The notes below the pieces were generated by a model. It was not told the DNA's origin, searched no databases, and saw only the letters and a list, made by a program, of their open reading frames with translations. A DNA stretch of 64,000 nt, taken from positions 1 to 64,000 of the forward strand of contig KV748259.1 in NCBI GenBank assembly GCA_001692895.1, given 5' to 3'. The stretch is from Cenococcum geophilum 1.58. Its lineage: Eukaryota > Ascomycota > Dothideomycetes > Gloniales > Gloniaceae. The position numbers and the translations under genes were made by a program. Of this stretch, positions 10,861 to 21,686 are shown one piece after another. Position 1 is the stretch's first letter. Every line of letters begins with the position of its first letter.

Positions 10861-13092
10861 TTAGTAGGATAAGGTATAAAATATATATAATTAGGTATAT
10901 CTCCGAAATTCAAGCTAGTAAATACGGCACCTATTTAGCAATATTTATAAATAGAAAGCTGTCCTGCCTTAAATAGTATATAATAGCTTTCTCTTCATTT
11001 ATCTATTTACTACTTGCCCTAGTATTAAGAAAAAGGCTATAATATTTCTACTTATAACCTAATATTAGTCTATTAAGCTTAGATAAAATGCTATCCCAAC
11101 CCTTACTATCCTTAAAAGTCGTGTTTATTAACTTAAATTGTTGTTTAATTAACTAAGACTTATATACGGATACTAAGGGCTTGTTATTTATATAAGGGCT
11201 AGTTAAGTTACGCTTTATAAAGTATTAGTAGAGTCTTACTAGGAAAAGGCTAATAGTATAAACTAATAGTCTAGGTAGATTTTAGAGAGCTAAGTTAATT
11301 AATATTAAGCGGGTAATTAGTGCTAATAGCTTTAGATTAACTATTATTAGTAAAACCCTCGCTAGATACTAGACTGGTCGCTCTCCTTAACTTATTAGGA
11401 ATATCTATAAAGTAAACTTTATTATCTAAATTAATAGATTTTATTAACCTTAAATGTAATAATAATAGATCGCATTGCTAAAGTAATTAATTGGAGTGCA
11501 TCTTATATTAAAGCAATAAGAGGTATAGTAGGAGCGTTAGCAGTAATTAGGAGGATATTTAGTAGAATATATCTATTTAATAAAGCACTAGGCGGCTAAT
11601 AAATGCAATAACACTACTAGTATAATTCCCCCTTAATGCATAAGCGCTATAATTTTAAGAATTTTAGACGTATGTATATAAATTTATATTATAGTGTAAG
11701 TAGATTTATTTAAGGACTAAAGGATTAATTTTAATTATATACCGAAATCTTAACTCTAAGCTAGATACAAATAACTACCATTAAAGGTCTATAATATTAA
11801 CGAGTAAATATAGCTTCTATAAGAGAGCACTCTATACACCTTTCTCTTTAATATAGCCCTATAAGTCTTAAAGAATCGCCTAGATTATAGCTTGTAATTT
11901 AATTAGAATAGATACTATATAGGAGATATTAAATATACTTAGACTTGTAATACGTTAGAGTAATTATATATTAACTTAGAGAAAGCAGATATATAGATAA
12001 TATCTTATACTTTTCGCTCTCTAGTTCTTCTATAAAGAATACTAAGAAAATCCTATAAAGGCTTAGGAAACAAACAAATTATTCTATAAGAGAGTATATC
12101 TATAGTCCTCTTATAAGTTGGAGTTTTATCTATTAGAGTCTTATCTAGGCAGGTGCTAAGAATTTCACTTAATATTATATTATTAAGTGTTTAGGGGACT
12201 TGTTGGTATTATATATATATAGAATCTACTAGACCCCTAAATGCCCTTTACTAGTTATTTAGGCCCGTAGTAATTTAATTAGACAATAAACCGATGCTAG
12301 GACGCTTAAAATTATCTAATTTAGGAGGTGTCGTTTCCTAGCTTTATAAGCTCTCTATAGGCTAACTAATCCTAATAATAAAAGACGCCTTTTCTAGATC
12401 CACCTTAACAGATTATAGGGTATTCACTTATTAATAAAGCTTAGTAATTAATACACTATATCTAGAATCTTAATCCTAACTATAAGCGGCTATTAAAGTA
12501 CCAATAATTAATATAAGAGGTAGCTAAATATAACGCTTTAAGGAACTAATAGTTGGCGTAATTTAGTAAGTTGCGGCTTTAATAAGTAAGCTAATAGTTA
12601 AATAAGCATCTATATTAAAGAGTAAAGAGCGGCCGTAAAAAGTTAGCGGAAATAGAGTAAGCTAGGGAATGGTTTAAAAGGAGCGGTAAAAATAGTAAAG
12701 TAAGGTAGTAATAAATAAAAGATATAGAAGACGCGTTAAGGTAACTAACAGGGCGGATAATAAAGGTAATTATATATCTCTAGTGTAATGGGGCGGAAAT
12801 CAGCTCTATATATTAGGTATTTTCATATTATTTCCTTTAGATAGCATCCTTAGATTTACTAAGGCGTCTTACTCTTTAGTTCCTTAAAGAAAAAATTATT
12901 ACAAATTATATATCCTACGCGTTAGTTAGAAAAGGAATCCTTTAATAGCACTAAGGCTTATAGCCTTCTATGACAAAACAAGCTATATTATTAAATATTT
13001 TATATTACACGCCTAATTAAGTTTGCGACTTATATCGCCTCCTCTCTTAGCTAGAAGAGATTCGATTTTTAACTACGTATTATAAGCAAAAG
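10861..13092 (+). pseudogene. unassigned protein relic, single frame, basic C-terminal half
   Basis: Frame 1 runs from about 10861 to the first TGA at 13093 with only TAG/TAA stops, as expected of a RIP-mutated gene. The most protein-like part is 12430-12780: LLKY, EVAKYNAL, RVKSGRKKLAEIE, AREWFKRSGKNSKVR, then IKDIEDALR and LTGRIIKVIIYL. This Lys/Arg/Glu-rich helix followed by an acidic IEDALRxLTG motif resembles the C-terminal helices of fungal DUF3435 proteins, but I cannot see the recombinase active site. Absence of TGA is weak support because TG is depleted throughout. Treat it as an unidentified fungal ORF, DUF3435-like at best. Confidence 0.35.
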
Positions 13093-13142
13093 TGATATAA
13101 TTTAGAAGTTAATAATCGCTACTATATTAGCGCAGCTCTAAT

Positions 13143-13218
13143 AAGGCCTTACGCTAATTATATCGCTTTAATTAAGTATCGCGCACTTAATTAAAGCGAT
13201 ATAATTGGTATAAGGCTC
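13143..13218. repeat. strong hairpin with 22-bp perfect stem
   Basis: The 22 bases at 13156-13177 are the exact reverse complement of 13185-13206, with a 7-base loop (ATCGCGC). Imperfect pairing of the GGCCTTACGC and GTATAAGGCTC flanks extends the structure to about 13143-13218. In a region where repeats normally differ by many transitions, a perfect 22-bp stem is striking. Confidence 0.75.
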
Positions 13219-13529
13219 TTCTATATCTTAGGAGCTAGAGGTATACTAGCAATCTATTAGGGAATTTAGAGCGGAGAGAAACCGTACTCTTAACTACTCT
13301 TTTATCTTAACACAAATTACACTACTTATAACCTACTATTATAAAGGTTAGCATTACAGCAGCTTTAGATCTTATCCGTAATACCTCTAATAAGTAGCTT
13401 TAACCTTATCTTCCTAATATTACGTATACTATTTAAAGGCTCTAAAAGCTTCCTATTAATACCTTTTAATATTCTCTACCTCTCTTAGAGAATAAATAAG
13501 GCCACTATAATTCGCTCTACGCTCTTTTA

Positions 13530-13690
13530 GGGAGTAATAATGTCTAGTCCTCTTTAGGGAATATCTAGCCTTCTCTAGGGAGTATTTAGCCTTCTCTAAG
13601 AAATAAGGATAATGTTATCTAGCCTTTTTTAGGGAGTAAGGATATCCAGCCTTTTCTAGGGAGTGTCTAGCCTTCTTTAGGGAATAAAGT
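13530..13690. repeat. short interspersed tandem motif (CTAGCCTTCTCTAGGGAGTA type)
   Basis: Six or seven copies of a motif near TCTAGCCTTCTCTAGGGAGT, separated by variable short linkers such as AAGGATA, between 13530 and 13690. On the plus strand it reads as repeated SSLLQGV-like peptides once TAG is allowed. It could be a coding repeat of a decayed gene or a degenerate minisatellite. Confidence 0.5.
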
Positions 13691-13699
13691 TGCTTCTTT

Positions 13700-14049
13700 A
13701 CTTCCTTTTTATCTAGATATATAAACCTACTTAACGCATTATTGACGAACCTCTCTAAGATTAAGACATTTGTTAATATATCCGTAGAGAAAAATCTAAG
13801 GTTATTATTAGTAAACTAAAGTAGTTAAACAAATAACCCCCCTTTTTTATTTTTATTTTAGGTCCGTTATATTATACTACATATAATACTACGTATGCAG
13901 CCTCTAAGCTATAGCGCTATAGTTCTATATATATAAATCCTTTTTAGGCAGCTTAATATATACTAGTAGCTATGTCCTAGTAGTTTATAAACCCCTAAAC
14001 TAGGAGTTTATAGTTCCTTAGTAAACTAAGTTACTACAACTATTAGGGA
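13700..14049. other. AT-rich spacer, nothing recognised
   Basis: This lies between the repeat motif and the C-terminal end of the LINE ORF1 relic. No endonuclease or reverse transcriptase motif is visible on the minus strand here, although a LINE ORF2 would be expected. Confidence 0.4.
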
Positions 14050-14879
14050 ATGAGAAAACGGTAGGAAAAACTATAAGAAATCCTAATACCTGTCCCTGTC
14101 CTTTTGCAATTAATTTCTATCCTTTTGCTCTCTAATATCTTTTTTAAGAGCCTAGTAGGAGTTACCTCCTTCTAGAATCCTATTTGTTTTATCTTATTCT
14201 TCTATAGAACCTTTTAAGCTAGTGCTACCTACTAGCTTAGCTGCTTTAAGGACCTCGCAGTCTTTACTATTAGCAAAGTAGTTTTCTTTACAGTTAATGC
14301 AAAGAGGAGTAGTATACTTATAGGGCTTACCTATTATTATATAGGTAGAATAAAAGTAGTCTTTAAATAAATATACAGCTGCACAAAATCTATAGGCTCT
14401 AGTAGAGTATCTATCTCCTATATGGCCAAATTTTTGGCAGCTAGTGCACTGCGTAGTAGGAAAGACTTCGAGGTATTTTACTACCTTAGTAGCTATACTT
14501 ACAATTAATATCTCTTTTTGCTTAAGGATTTCTTATCTTTTTTCTTCGTTCTCTATAGTAAAAACTATAGAGCTAAATCTGGTTTATAGATTATGTCTTT
14601 ATTCGCTAGATAAGATCCATCTAGGTAGTCCTTATATCTTTATAGGATTAAAGGTCTCAATTTCTTCTTTTAGAAGCTTAGAGCCTCCTTCTTTTAAAAA
14701 AGGTAGGGTAGGAACCCTATGGGCTATAATTTAAACCCATAGTTCTAATTTTTATTCTCTTTAAAAGGTAAAGCAGTTATGCTAGATCTCCTTATATTTA
14801 ACTAAGAAATCTACATTATACTCTTCTATAGTCGTAAGGAGAATATTTTATTTTCCTTTAGTTCTAGCTATAGACGCTA
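14050..14879 (-). pseudogene. LINE 1 ORF1 relic, C-terminal part with CCHC knuckles
   Basis: On the minus strand the stretch around 14450-14405 reads CTSCQKFGHIGDRY, a C-x2-C-x4-H-x4-C knuckle whose last Cys has become Tyr (TGC to TAC). A second knuckle-like block at about 14312-14268 reads CINCKENYFANSKDC, where the usual His is Tyr. Paired knuckles of the CxxCQxFGH and CxNCxxNHxAxxxxC kind are characteristic of ORF1 (Gag-like RNA-binding) proteins of fungal Tad and related LINEs. The open stretch on the opposite strand at 14444-14734 is an antisense shadow. Confidence 0.75.
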
Positions 14880-14887
14880 ATACTAGC
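14880..14887. repeat. hAT 8-bp target site duplication, left
   Basis: ATACTAGC directly before the hAT terminal repeat. The right copy (36713-36720) is ATACTGGC, differing by one G/A transition of the RIP type. Eight base pairs is the hAT superfamily size. Confidence 0.9.
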
Positions 14888-15015
14888 TAGGGGTCTTAAC
14901 GATTAAATCTTATCGCGATTAGATCCGATTATAGTCTTATTAATAAGAATTCTAGAATCGCGATAATCGAATCGCGATTGCGATTATTCTTGGCATTCCT
15001 ATAATAAAATTCTAA
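14888..15015. repeat. hAT left terminal inverted repeat and subterminal motifs
   Basis: The TIR starts TAGGGGTCTTAACGATTA. Several CGCGATTA, TAATCG and GCGATTAT motifs follow up to about 14990. The right end carries the same motifs (36630-36700). Confidence 0.85.
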
Positions 15016-15069
15016 TTCTAATATCCTTATATTTTAAGTTCTATTCGTATAAAATAGCTTCTAACTTAA

Positions 15070-16649
15070 ATTTATCCCTTCTTACTCTATTAATTACATC
15101 CTTAAGAACCTAACACTTTCGTAAAAAGATATCTCTAGTCTATAAATATTGCTGTAACCCGTATAAGGATAAACCAAAGAGAAAGAACGGGCGGTTATTA
15201 TACTACTGTAGGATCTATCTAGACGAAATAAAAGAGAACGGTTATCCCTTAATAACTAACCTTCGGAACCATCTTTTTAGCAAGTATTAAATTAATTATG
15301 GTGCTTAGGAAAATCGTACGAAAGAAGAAACATATTAATGGCTTGCTAAACTCTATACTAAAGTAATGGAGTTAGACGTTTGTATAACTAAGATTAAATT
15401 TATAGTCTTAAAGAAGATTTTAAATAAGGATATTCTAAACCAGGCACTTCTAAATTTAATTATTATATAAAACCTCCCCTTTAATATAGTACAATAGCTA
15501 GAATTCTATGTTTTCTATAGAGCCTTAAATCCAGAATTAATTAAGCCTGGTATCCTTCTAACAGCGCCTATAATAGTTATTTTATATATTAAGGAATTAT
15601 TTATAAACTAGAGGGATGTCGTATAAAAGAAGATATAATTGGCCCTTACTTAGATTTATATCTTAATTAATATTTAAATATCTCTAAATAATTACCTCCT
15701 TTTTATAATCTGCGCTTACTTTATAGACGACTAAAAAGAGCTAAAAAAATCTCTTTTTACTCTTTGTACGGTTTTAGAATATAGTAAAGATAACTAATAG
15801 GATACTTTTCTTTTAGTCCTCTAGGAATATAGGATTATATATAAACTTAAAGCTCTTATTACGGATAATTCTAGAATAAATAACACTCTCTATTATACGA
15901 TCTCTAATTTTATAGCTCTTTAGAATATCTATTAGGATCTATCTATTTAATAAATTTGTTACTAAGGGTATATTATTAACCTTGCTGTCCAGGACTTTCT
16001 TTTTAAGAAGTGATTAATATTTCTATAATTAAGTTATATGAAGAAGATGAGATAAACGGAATAGATCTTAATAAAAAGGAAAGAAAAAAAAAGAGCAGAC
16101 TTTTTAAGCTATGGGAGTACTTAGAAAGCTCCATAATATCGCCGTCTATAGCCGTACTTCTATAGGTTATACGGCTATGTTTAAGCAAATTATTAAAAGG
16201 ATGATTTTGCTAGATAATTATATAAGATAGGATTTCTAGTTTAGCCTTCTTAATATAGCTCTTAAAGTAGAGTTAAAAGTTAATAAGTATATAAAGAAGA
16301 ACCTAAAAGCTCTTAAGAATAATGTACTTTTACTATAGGACTAGGTAAACCTTTATACGATCTACTCGTTTCTAAAACTTTTTTATTAAGCAACCCTTAA
16401 AACATAAGGTGATTCCGTACAAATTAATTAAGTTCTCCTTACTATAAATATTCTTCTTATATATATTAAGCGTGCTTTTATTACCTATAAGAAGAATAAA
16501 GACTTAGTTACTTAAATTTAATGTTTTTAGGAAAAGTATACTTTATACTACTAGCATACGGATAATTTACCCCTCTATACTGCCGCACTTGTCCTTTATT
16601 CTACCTATTATACAAAATATATTAAAGTAGACTAGAAGAAGGCCTAGTA
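15070..16649 (+). pseudogene. hAT transposase relic, N-terminal and catalytic part
   Basis: A BED-like zinc-finger stretch (KYCCNPYKDK, then LRNHLFSKY) lies at about 15140-15285. The core includes LPFNIVQQLEF-like text near 15475 (TAG read as Gln), ITDNSRINNTLYY near 15855-15900 (hAT core, DNxSxN) and GYIINLAVQDFL near 15965-16000. The CHxxRC-type residues expected before GYIINLAVQ have decayed. FQAMGVLRKLHNI near 16105 is typical of fungal hAT copies. The frame runs to the LTR at 16650 and resumes at 35936. Stops are TAG/TAA at Gln/Trp positions. Confidence 0.85.
16645..16649. repeat. outer chromovirus TSD, left (TAGTA)
   Basis: TAGTA before the LTR at 16650 is repeated exactly at 35931-35935 after the other LTR. 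Removing one copy plus the element restores the hAT reading frame. Confidence 0.9.
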
Positions 16650-17072
16650 TATAACGGAACCTTATAGCAAGTACTACGATAGGCTCGTTAATGGGCTAGG
16701 TGTATAGGTGATGCAAATTAAAGTTAACAATGTAATAACAACTAGCGGAGTGGTTACCTAATAGATTAACTTTAATTATATTCTAAGAATTACTATAAGG
16801 AAGGAACTATCTAGGTAGGAACTAAGGGTCCTTAAATACACAACCGTACTCCTATAAAATCCTTTTTATACATAATATATATGTACTCTATCTACTCTAT
16901 TATAGATTATATAGATCCTATAGATCCTATAGATTATGTTACGTAACCTTAGTTACTATTTCTTATTATATAGCTCTATTAGCTCCATTCTAGACCGTGC
17001 TTAAATTAACTAACTAGCTTCTTTTAACTCTTCTCCAAGTAGTTATAATATTGTACTTAAAGCGTCCGTAAT
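16650..17072 (-). repeat. outer chromovirus LTR (3' LTR in coding sense)
   Basis: 423 bp, matching the LTRs at 35507-35930, 21687-22113 and 30965-31391. Ends are TATAACGG and CCGTAATA, RIP-altered forms of TGTAACGG and CCGTAACA. Confidence 0.93.
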
Positions 17073-18785
17073 ACCATCTTCCTCCTCTTTATCTTTATCC
17101 TTAAAGATTTAAAATATCTCTAAGTTATTTACTAAAGGTGTAATATCTATCTAATTAATTTGGTTAATATCTTTACTTATTATACCTAAAGCAATTTCTT
17201 CTTCCTTAACTGCTCGTCGTACTCGCACTATTGCTGCAATATTGTCTCTTGGTAAGATTATATCGTCTCTATATTCTCGCTGCTTAAAAGAGGGGTTAGT
17301 TTATATTATATTGGCGAACCTATCTTCGCAATAACCGTCCTTTTACTTAGAGTGCACTAAAGCAAATATTTATTCGTCTTATAACGTTCGCTCTATCTCT
17401 AATACTAAATATACGCGACCTATTACTTTTAATAGCCGTTTAGTTCCCTAGTTAATTTGTTTTAGGGTTTTATATTTATTTTACTACTACGCGGCTAGAT
17501 AATAAACTGTTTATTACTCTAGCGGAATTATATTATTCCTATAACGCAGAACGGGAGGCTGCTAATACTTAGCAACGGGCCTTTAAGTCTTATCTTACGG
17601 CATCTACTCGGTTAATCCGTCTTGAGAAGGTTTATAAGAAGGTTTATAAGAAGGTTTATAAGAAGGAGTAAAAGCTAGTAAAACAAGAATTATAGAAACT
17701 TAGCAATAAAAGAACGGATTCTTTTTTAATAGAGAAGGAAACAGATCCAAGTAGTTTAGCAACTGCTCTTCTTAGGTCCCCCTTAGGTAACTTATTTTTT
17801 AACGATTCTTCTTTATTAATACTGCCTAACCTAATTTCTTCTAATACTCCTATACCTTTCTTATAGCGTTCTTTAAATTTTCTAGTGGTTCCTAGGTAGT
17901 CTTATTATAGCCTATCTACTTAACCTTATACTATGTTTTATTGTTAATATCCTTATAACTAATAATCTTTAAAACTTACTATTTATCTTCTTCCTATTCT
18001 TTATACGTGTCTACTTTATAAACTAGTAGCTTAACATTCCTATATACTGGCTTTAGTATTACAATATACTATATAGGGTAGATCTTTATCCTAGCTAGTA
18101 GGTTTAACTTAAACGTAACTAATAAAATCTTTTGTATAATTTTAAAAGGTCCTAATTTGACGTAGTCTAACTTCTTGCTTAGTCGTTAACTCTTAAAATT
18201 TTTATATAGTAGCCATACTTTATCTCCCTCCTTAAGATCTAATCCCTTAGATCTTTTAGTATTATAATACTTTTTTATTCTCTTTTATACTTTCTTTACT
18301 AATTTTATAAGGTCTATATAAAGATTTATTAATATCTTTATTTTTTCTTTAGCTGTGCTACTTGTTTTCTTCGCTTACCGTAGTAATAATAATGTTCTTA
18401 GCTTATATCCATAGTTCGCCTTAAATAGTAATATGCCTATTCCTTCTTAAGGTGTTATATTATATATAAACTATATAACTAATAATAGCGATACCTAATT
18501 ATTCTGTATATAATTAATATAGTATTTTAGATACTGTTCTAGTGTCTAATTTAATCTTTCTATTTAACCGTCTGTCTGCGGATAATATACGGTAGAAGTT
18601 ACTACTTTAACTCCTTACTCTGCTAAGAATACTTCTTAGAATACTACTATAAATTTTAAATCTCTATTTAATATAATTTTACTTAATACTCTATACCTTA
18701 TAAACACTTCTTTAATATAGATTCTAGCGATATCTTCCGCTAATATCTCTTCTGTACACGCTATAAAGTATCCCCACTTTATAAG
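17073..18785 (-). pseudogene. outer chromovirus: integrase core to chromodomain and C-terminal tail
   Basis: Reading down from 18785: WGYFIACTEEILAED (integrase core), LSKIILNRDLKF, EVFLAE and YYPQTDG near 18590-18785, so the catalytic-core text missing from the inner copy is preserved here. The chromodomain is at about 17990-17830 (YLGTT, a Trp replaced by stop, LENLKN-like). A poorly conserved basic tail reaches 17080 and contains three copies of a 12-mer GGTTTATAAGAA at 17629-17664. This copy shows the pre-insertion sequence CCTAAGGGGGACC that is split by the minisatellite insert in the inner copy. Confidence 0.85.
18781..18785. repeat. small LTR element TSD, left (ATAAG)
   Basis: ATAAG precedes the left LTR; GTAAG (20423-20427) follows the right LTR. 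Four of five bases match and the fifth is an A/G transition. Confidence 0.75.
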
Positions 18786-18959
18786 TGTTGGAATGTATAT
18801 TGCGCGGTCACGTGTATCTGATTAGTCACCCTTATGGTGACTTATCAGCCCCCTACTTAAGCACTGCGATCCTTATAATCCTCTGCTTTTAATACCTATT
18901 TGCAACACCATCAGAATAAAAGTATACTCTTAATAGGCCACCCCCCTATAAAACCGACA
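18786..18959. repeat. small element LTR, left
   Basis: 174 bp. It contains a perfect hairpin GTCACC-CTTAT-GGTGAC (18825-18841), also present in the right LTR. Confidence 0.9.
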
Positions 18960-19391
18960 TTAATTAATGGTTAACCTTATAGGTTACACCATAGATTAAT
19001 AAGGTCTTTTTAGAAGAGATAAGGCCTCTGCGACTTCCTTACACGAACTTACGGAACTACCTTATGCTAAGGAATATTAGATATTTTCTTTCCTCCTTAC
19101 ACGAGCAAAGAATCTAAAAGATATTTAAGGAATTAACAGCCTTACCCGCCCTTAATTCTACGTCCATTACGCTTACCGCAAGCTTACTACCTTTACTTCC
19201 TTATACGAACACGAAGAAGACCACGCGTTCCCCGACTCCCCCTTAGCTTCTTACGCAACTACCCCTTACCTCTTACGCAACGTTAAACTCGACTTCTTTA
19301 CTAAACCTATTAAGAAACTACGTTAAAAACGACTGTAAACGCGTCCAGAATACCTCGCACGCGCTAAAACAGTTACCCTATATAAGCTCGA

Positions 19392-19626
19392 CACTCTGCC
19401 ACGACCCTAGCGGCTCTGCTACGTCAAAATCACGTTAATAACGCGCTCTCCAGCCCCCTGCTCCTCTGTTAGCATCTACAGTAGTTACTAGCGCGCCCTT
19501 ATCTTACGACAACTTTAGCTCTGCCAGGCTCTCAAAGTTCTGCCAGCACGCTATTCCTACATATTCTTAACACTCTGCTATAACCCTAGCGGCTCTACCA
19601 CGTCGAAAATCACGTCAATAGCGCGC
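19392..19626. repeat. 55-bp internal direct repeat of the small LTR element
   Basis: CACTCTGCCACGACCCTAGC and following bases at 19392 return at 19571 (179 bp later) with a few transitions; both copies run into ATCACGTyAATArCGCGC. Confidence 0.75.
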
Positions 19627-19678
19627 CTATAACGCCAGCGCGCTTCCTATCCTCTACCCTCTCAAATCTGCCGGCGCC

Positions 19679-19933
19679 TTGCGGCAGCTACGAACCCTCA
19701 ATAATGGCACCGTACTGCCATATACCATCGATAAACTAATAGCGCCGCTATGCCTGCTATTACGATACCGATCGCGCCGATACGCCTACAATCCATTAAC
19801 CTACGATAGCGCCGATATACCTGCTATCTATCGACCAGCTGATAGACAAGCTCTATGCTTAACCACTACCACTACCGCCGCTAGTACCGTACTACCACCC
19901 AAACAGACCTCTAGCTGCTCCGCCTGCAGCTAA
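19679..19933 (+). CDS. 84-codon open frame inside the small LTR element, doubtful
   Basis: Open from ATG at 19679 to TAA at 19931-19933. The protein is basic in its first half (LLLRYRSRRYAY) and ends in a Thr/Ala/Ser-rich tail that overlaps the start of the TGCTCCGCCTGCAGC repeat run. It has no zinc knuckle, protease or other recognisable domain. It may be a chance ORF in a less mutated, GC-richer stretch. Because the element lacks pol, any product would at most be accessory. I do not assign a function. Confidence 0.2.
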   Translation: MRQLRTLNNGTVLPYTIDKLIAPLCLLLRYRSRRYAYNPLTYDSADIPAIYRPADRQALCLTTTTTAASTVLPPKQTSSCSACS

Positions 19934-20110
19934 CCCCCATTCAACCGTTACTGCTCCGCCTGCAGCAGACCTACCCTTGCTGCCTTACCCGCAGCCGACC
20001 AATAACTTACTGCTCCACCTGCAGCTATACCAATACCTTACTGCTCTGCCCGCAGTAAACAAACCTACCTTTACTGCCCTACCTATAGCTAATTAACTTC
20101 TACTGCCTTC
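19910..20110. repeat. TGCTCCGCCTGCAGC repeat run with PstI-like palindromes
   Basis: Seven degenerate copies of a unit near TTACTGCTCCGCCTGCAGC, about 30 bp apart, occupy the 3' part of the small element interior. Just downstream a purine-rich AAAGAAAGAACTGC occurs twice (near 20130 and 20231), each followed by an LTR-start-like GTGTyrGAATGTA. The second copy leads into the true right LTR at 20249. Confidence 0.65.
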
Positions 20111-20248
20111 CTATAGCGCCACAAGCATAAAGAAAGAACTGCTAGTGTCGGAATGTATGGACAGAGGTTATGTTGGAGTGTATATACAAGGGTTACGTGG
20201 TTATATATCTTAGGATAGCTGTTCTACGCACAAAGAAAGAACTGCCCG

Positions 20249-20422
20249 TGTTAGAATGTATATTGCGCGGTCGCGTGTATCTAATTAGTCACCCTTATGG
20301 TGACTCATCAGCCCCCTACTTAAGCACTGCGATCCTTACAATCCTCTGCTTTTGATACCTATTTGCAACACCATCAGAACAAGAGTATACTCTTAATAGG
20401 CCACCCCCCTGTGAAACCGACA
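20249..20422. repeat. small element LTR, right
   Basis: 174 bp, same length as the left copy, preceded by a purine-rich AAAGAAAGAA tract that could serve as polypurine tract. Confidence 0.9.
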
Positions 20423-21686
20423 GTAAGCTTATCTACTATTACTAAGATTGCGTTATAATCTCGTCCGGTAATAGGGTCTCTTAACTTTAATAGCTTTATA
20501 ATAAAGTCCTATAATATAACCTCCTATAGTCTCTCTAGTATTTTAATAGGTTATAGCCCTCTATATAGCTTATGCCTTATTAGTTTATTCCTTTAGTAAT
20601 TTAGATACTCCTTTATTACTTTTCTTACGATATTTTAGATTCTATTAATAATGTACTTCTCTTAAAGTCTTAACACTAAGCCCGTGGCTCTATTGTGTTC
20701 TTAAGTTATTTCCTTATAAAAATCTTCTATAAAATGCTCTACTATGCTTCTTAGGATATACTTTACTTCTTAATTTATATATATATCCACCTATAGATCT
20801 TTTAGTTATGCTTTTAGAATCTTTTATACTTAAAAGCTCTCTAGTGTCTTATAGACTTTTCCTAGCTCGTTATTTTCTTAAGTTACTATAATTTTCGGGT
20901 AATTATACCTAATTAGTCCGTCCGTATCTTTTTGCAGTAAAGCCCCTAATAGCTTTTTGTTGTTCTATAGTTTAGCTTTTTAACTTAGAGCGTCTACTTA
21001 TATATTGTCTATGCCCCTAGTATACTAAATTTTAAAATGGTATTCTATAAGCATCTCTACCTATCTAACCTATCTTTAATTTAGTTCTTTTATTATTAAG
21101 AATCCTATTAGGTTCTTATAATCCGTTTTAACTATAAATAGTTTTTTTATGCCTTGCAAGAATGCTCTTTATTTCTTTAGTACTGTAACTATACCTAATA
21201 ACTCCTTATTATAGATGTTATAGTTTAACTCTAGTAGTGTTATCTTCCAACTATAGTATGCCACTAGGTGCTATCCGTCTTAATATTTCTATATAAAGTA
21301 TACCCCTAGTATAAAGTCTAATGCATTTATCTCTATAACTATCTCTAGGCTTAGTTAATAGATCTTAAGAACTAGCTCCTAGGTAAACAACTCCTTAACT
21401 CTTTTAAATAACTCTTACTATTCTTTTCCCTATACCTATAGTTCTTCTTTCTTTGTTAATCGCGTAAATGGCTTAATATCCTTTAAATATTACGCTATAA
21501 ATCTTTTGCAGTAATTGCAAAACCTTAAAAATAATTTTAACTATATAACGTTCTTTAGTTCTTACCAATTTACTATAGCCTTAATCTTNTTTAGATCTAT
21601 ACTAAGTTAGCCTAGTTTAATAATAAATCTAATAAAATCGGTTTTCCTTATAAAGAACTCGCATTTCTTAATTACTACTAGCATCT
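20423..21686 (-). pseudogene. outer chromovirus: end of RT, RNase H, start of integrase
   Basis: At 21686 going down the frame reads MLVVIKKCEFFI and FIIKLG, which continues directly from the RT segment ending at 31392; the inner copy has the same text uninterrupted (MLIAIEKCEFFTRKTDF). RNase H and integrase N-terminal sequence follow down to 20423, where the small LTR element interrupts. Stops are TAG/TAA throughout. Confidence 0.8.
21682..21686. repeat. inner chromovirus TSD, left (CATCT)
   Basis: CATCT before the inner LTR; TATCT (31392-31396) after the other LTR. The single C/T difference is a CA-to-TA change. Confidence 0.88.

Larger units (their letters stand above)
18786..20422. mobile_element. 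small non-autonomous LTR element (TRIM/LARD-like), 1.64 kb
   Basis: Two 174-bp LTRs (18786-18959 and 20249-20422) begin TGTTGGAATG/TGTTAGAATG and end AAACCGACA, with a near-perfect 5-bp TSD. By hand I count about 10 differences between them, all transitions. The 1.29-kb interior has no gag or pol signature. It holds a 55-bp direct repeat (19392 and 19571), a run of TACTGCTCCGCCTGCAGC-like repeats (19910-20110) and one open frame of 84 codons (19679-19933). It keeps CA/TG and GC far better than its host, so it arrived late or escaped RIP because of small size or low copy number. It must have been mobilised in trans. Confidence 0.88.

Noticed and set aside
13081-14049. ORF2 of LINE 1 on the minus strand
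   Set aside because: None of the endonuclease or RT motifs seen in LINE 2 could be found in any minus frame here.
14444-14734. 96-codon plus-strand open frame
   Set aside because: Antisense shadow of the LINE ORF1 zinc-knuckle region on the minus strand.
16003-16188. 61-codon minus-strand open frame
   Set aside because: Antisense to the hAT transposase.
20170-20355. 61-codon frame overlapping the right LTR of the small element
   Set aside because: Runs across the LTR border and has no domain; chance ORF in less mutated DNA.
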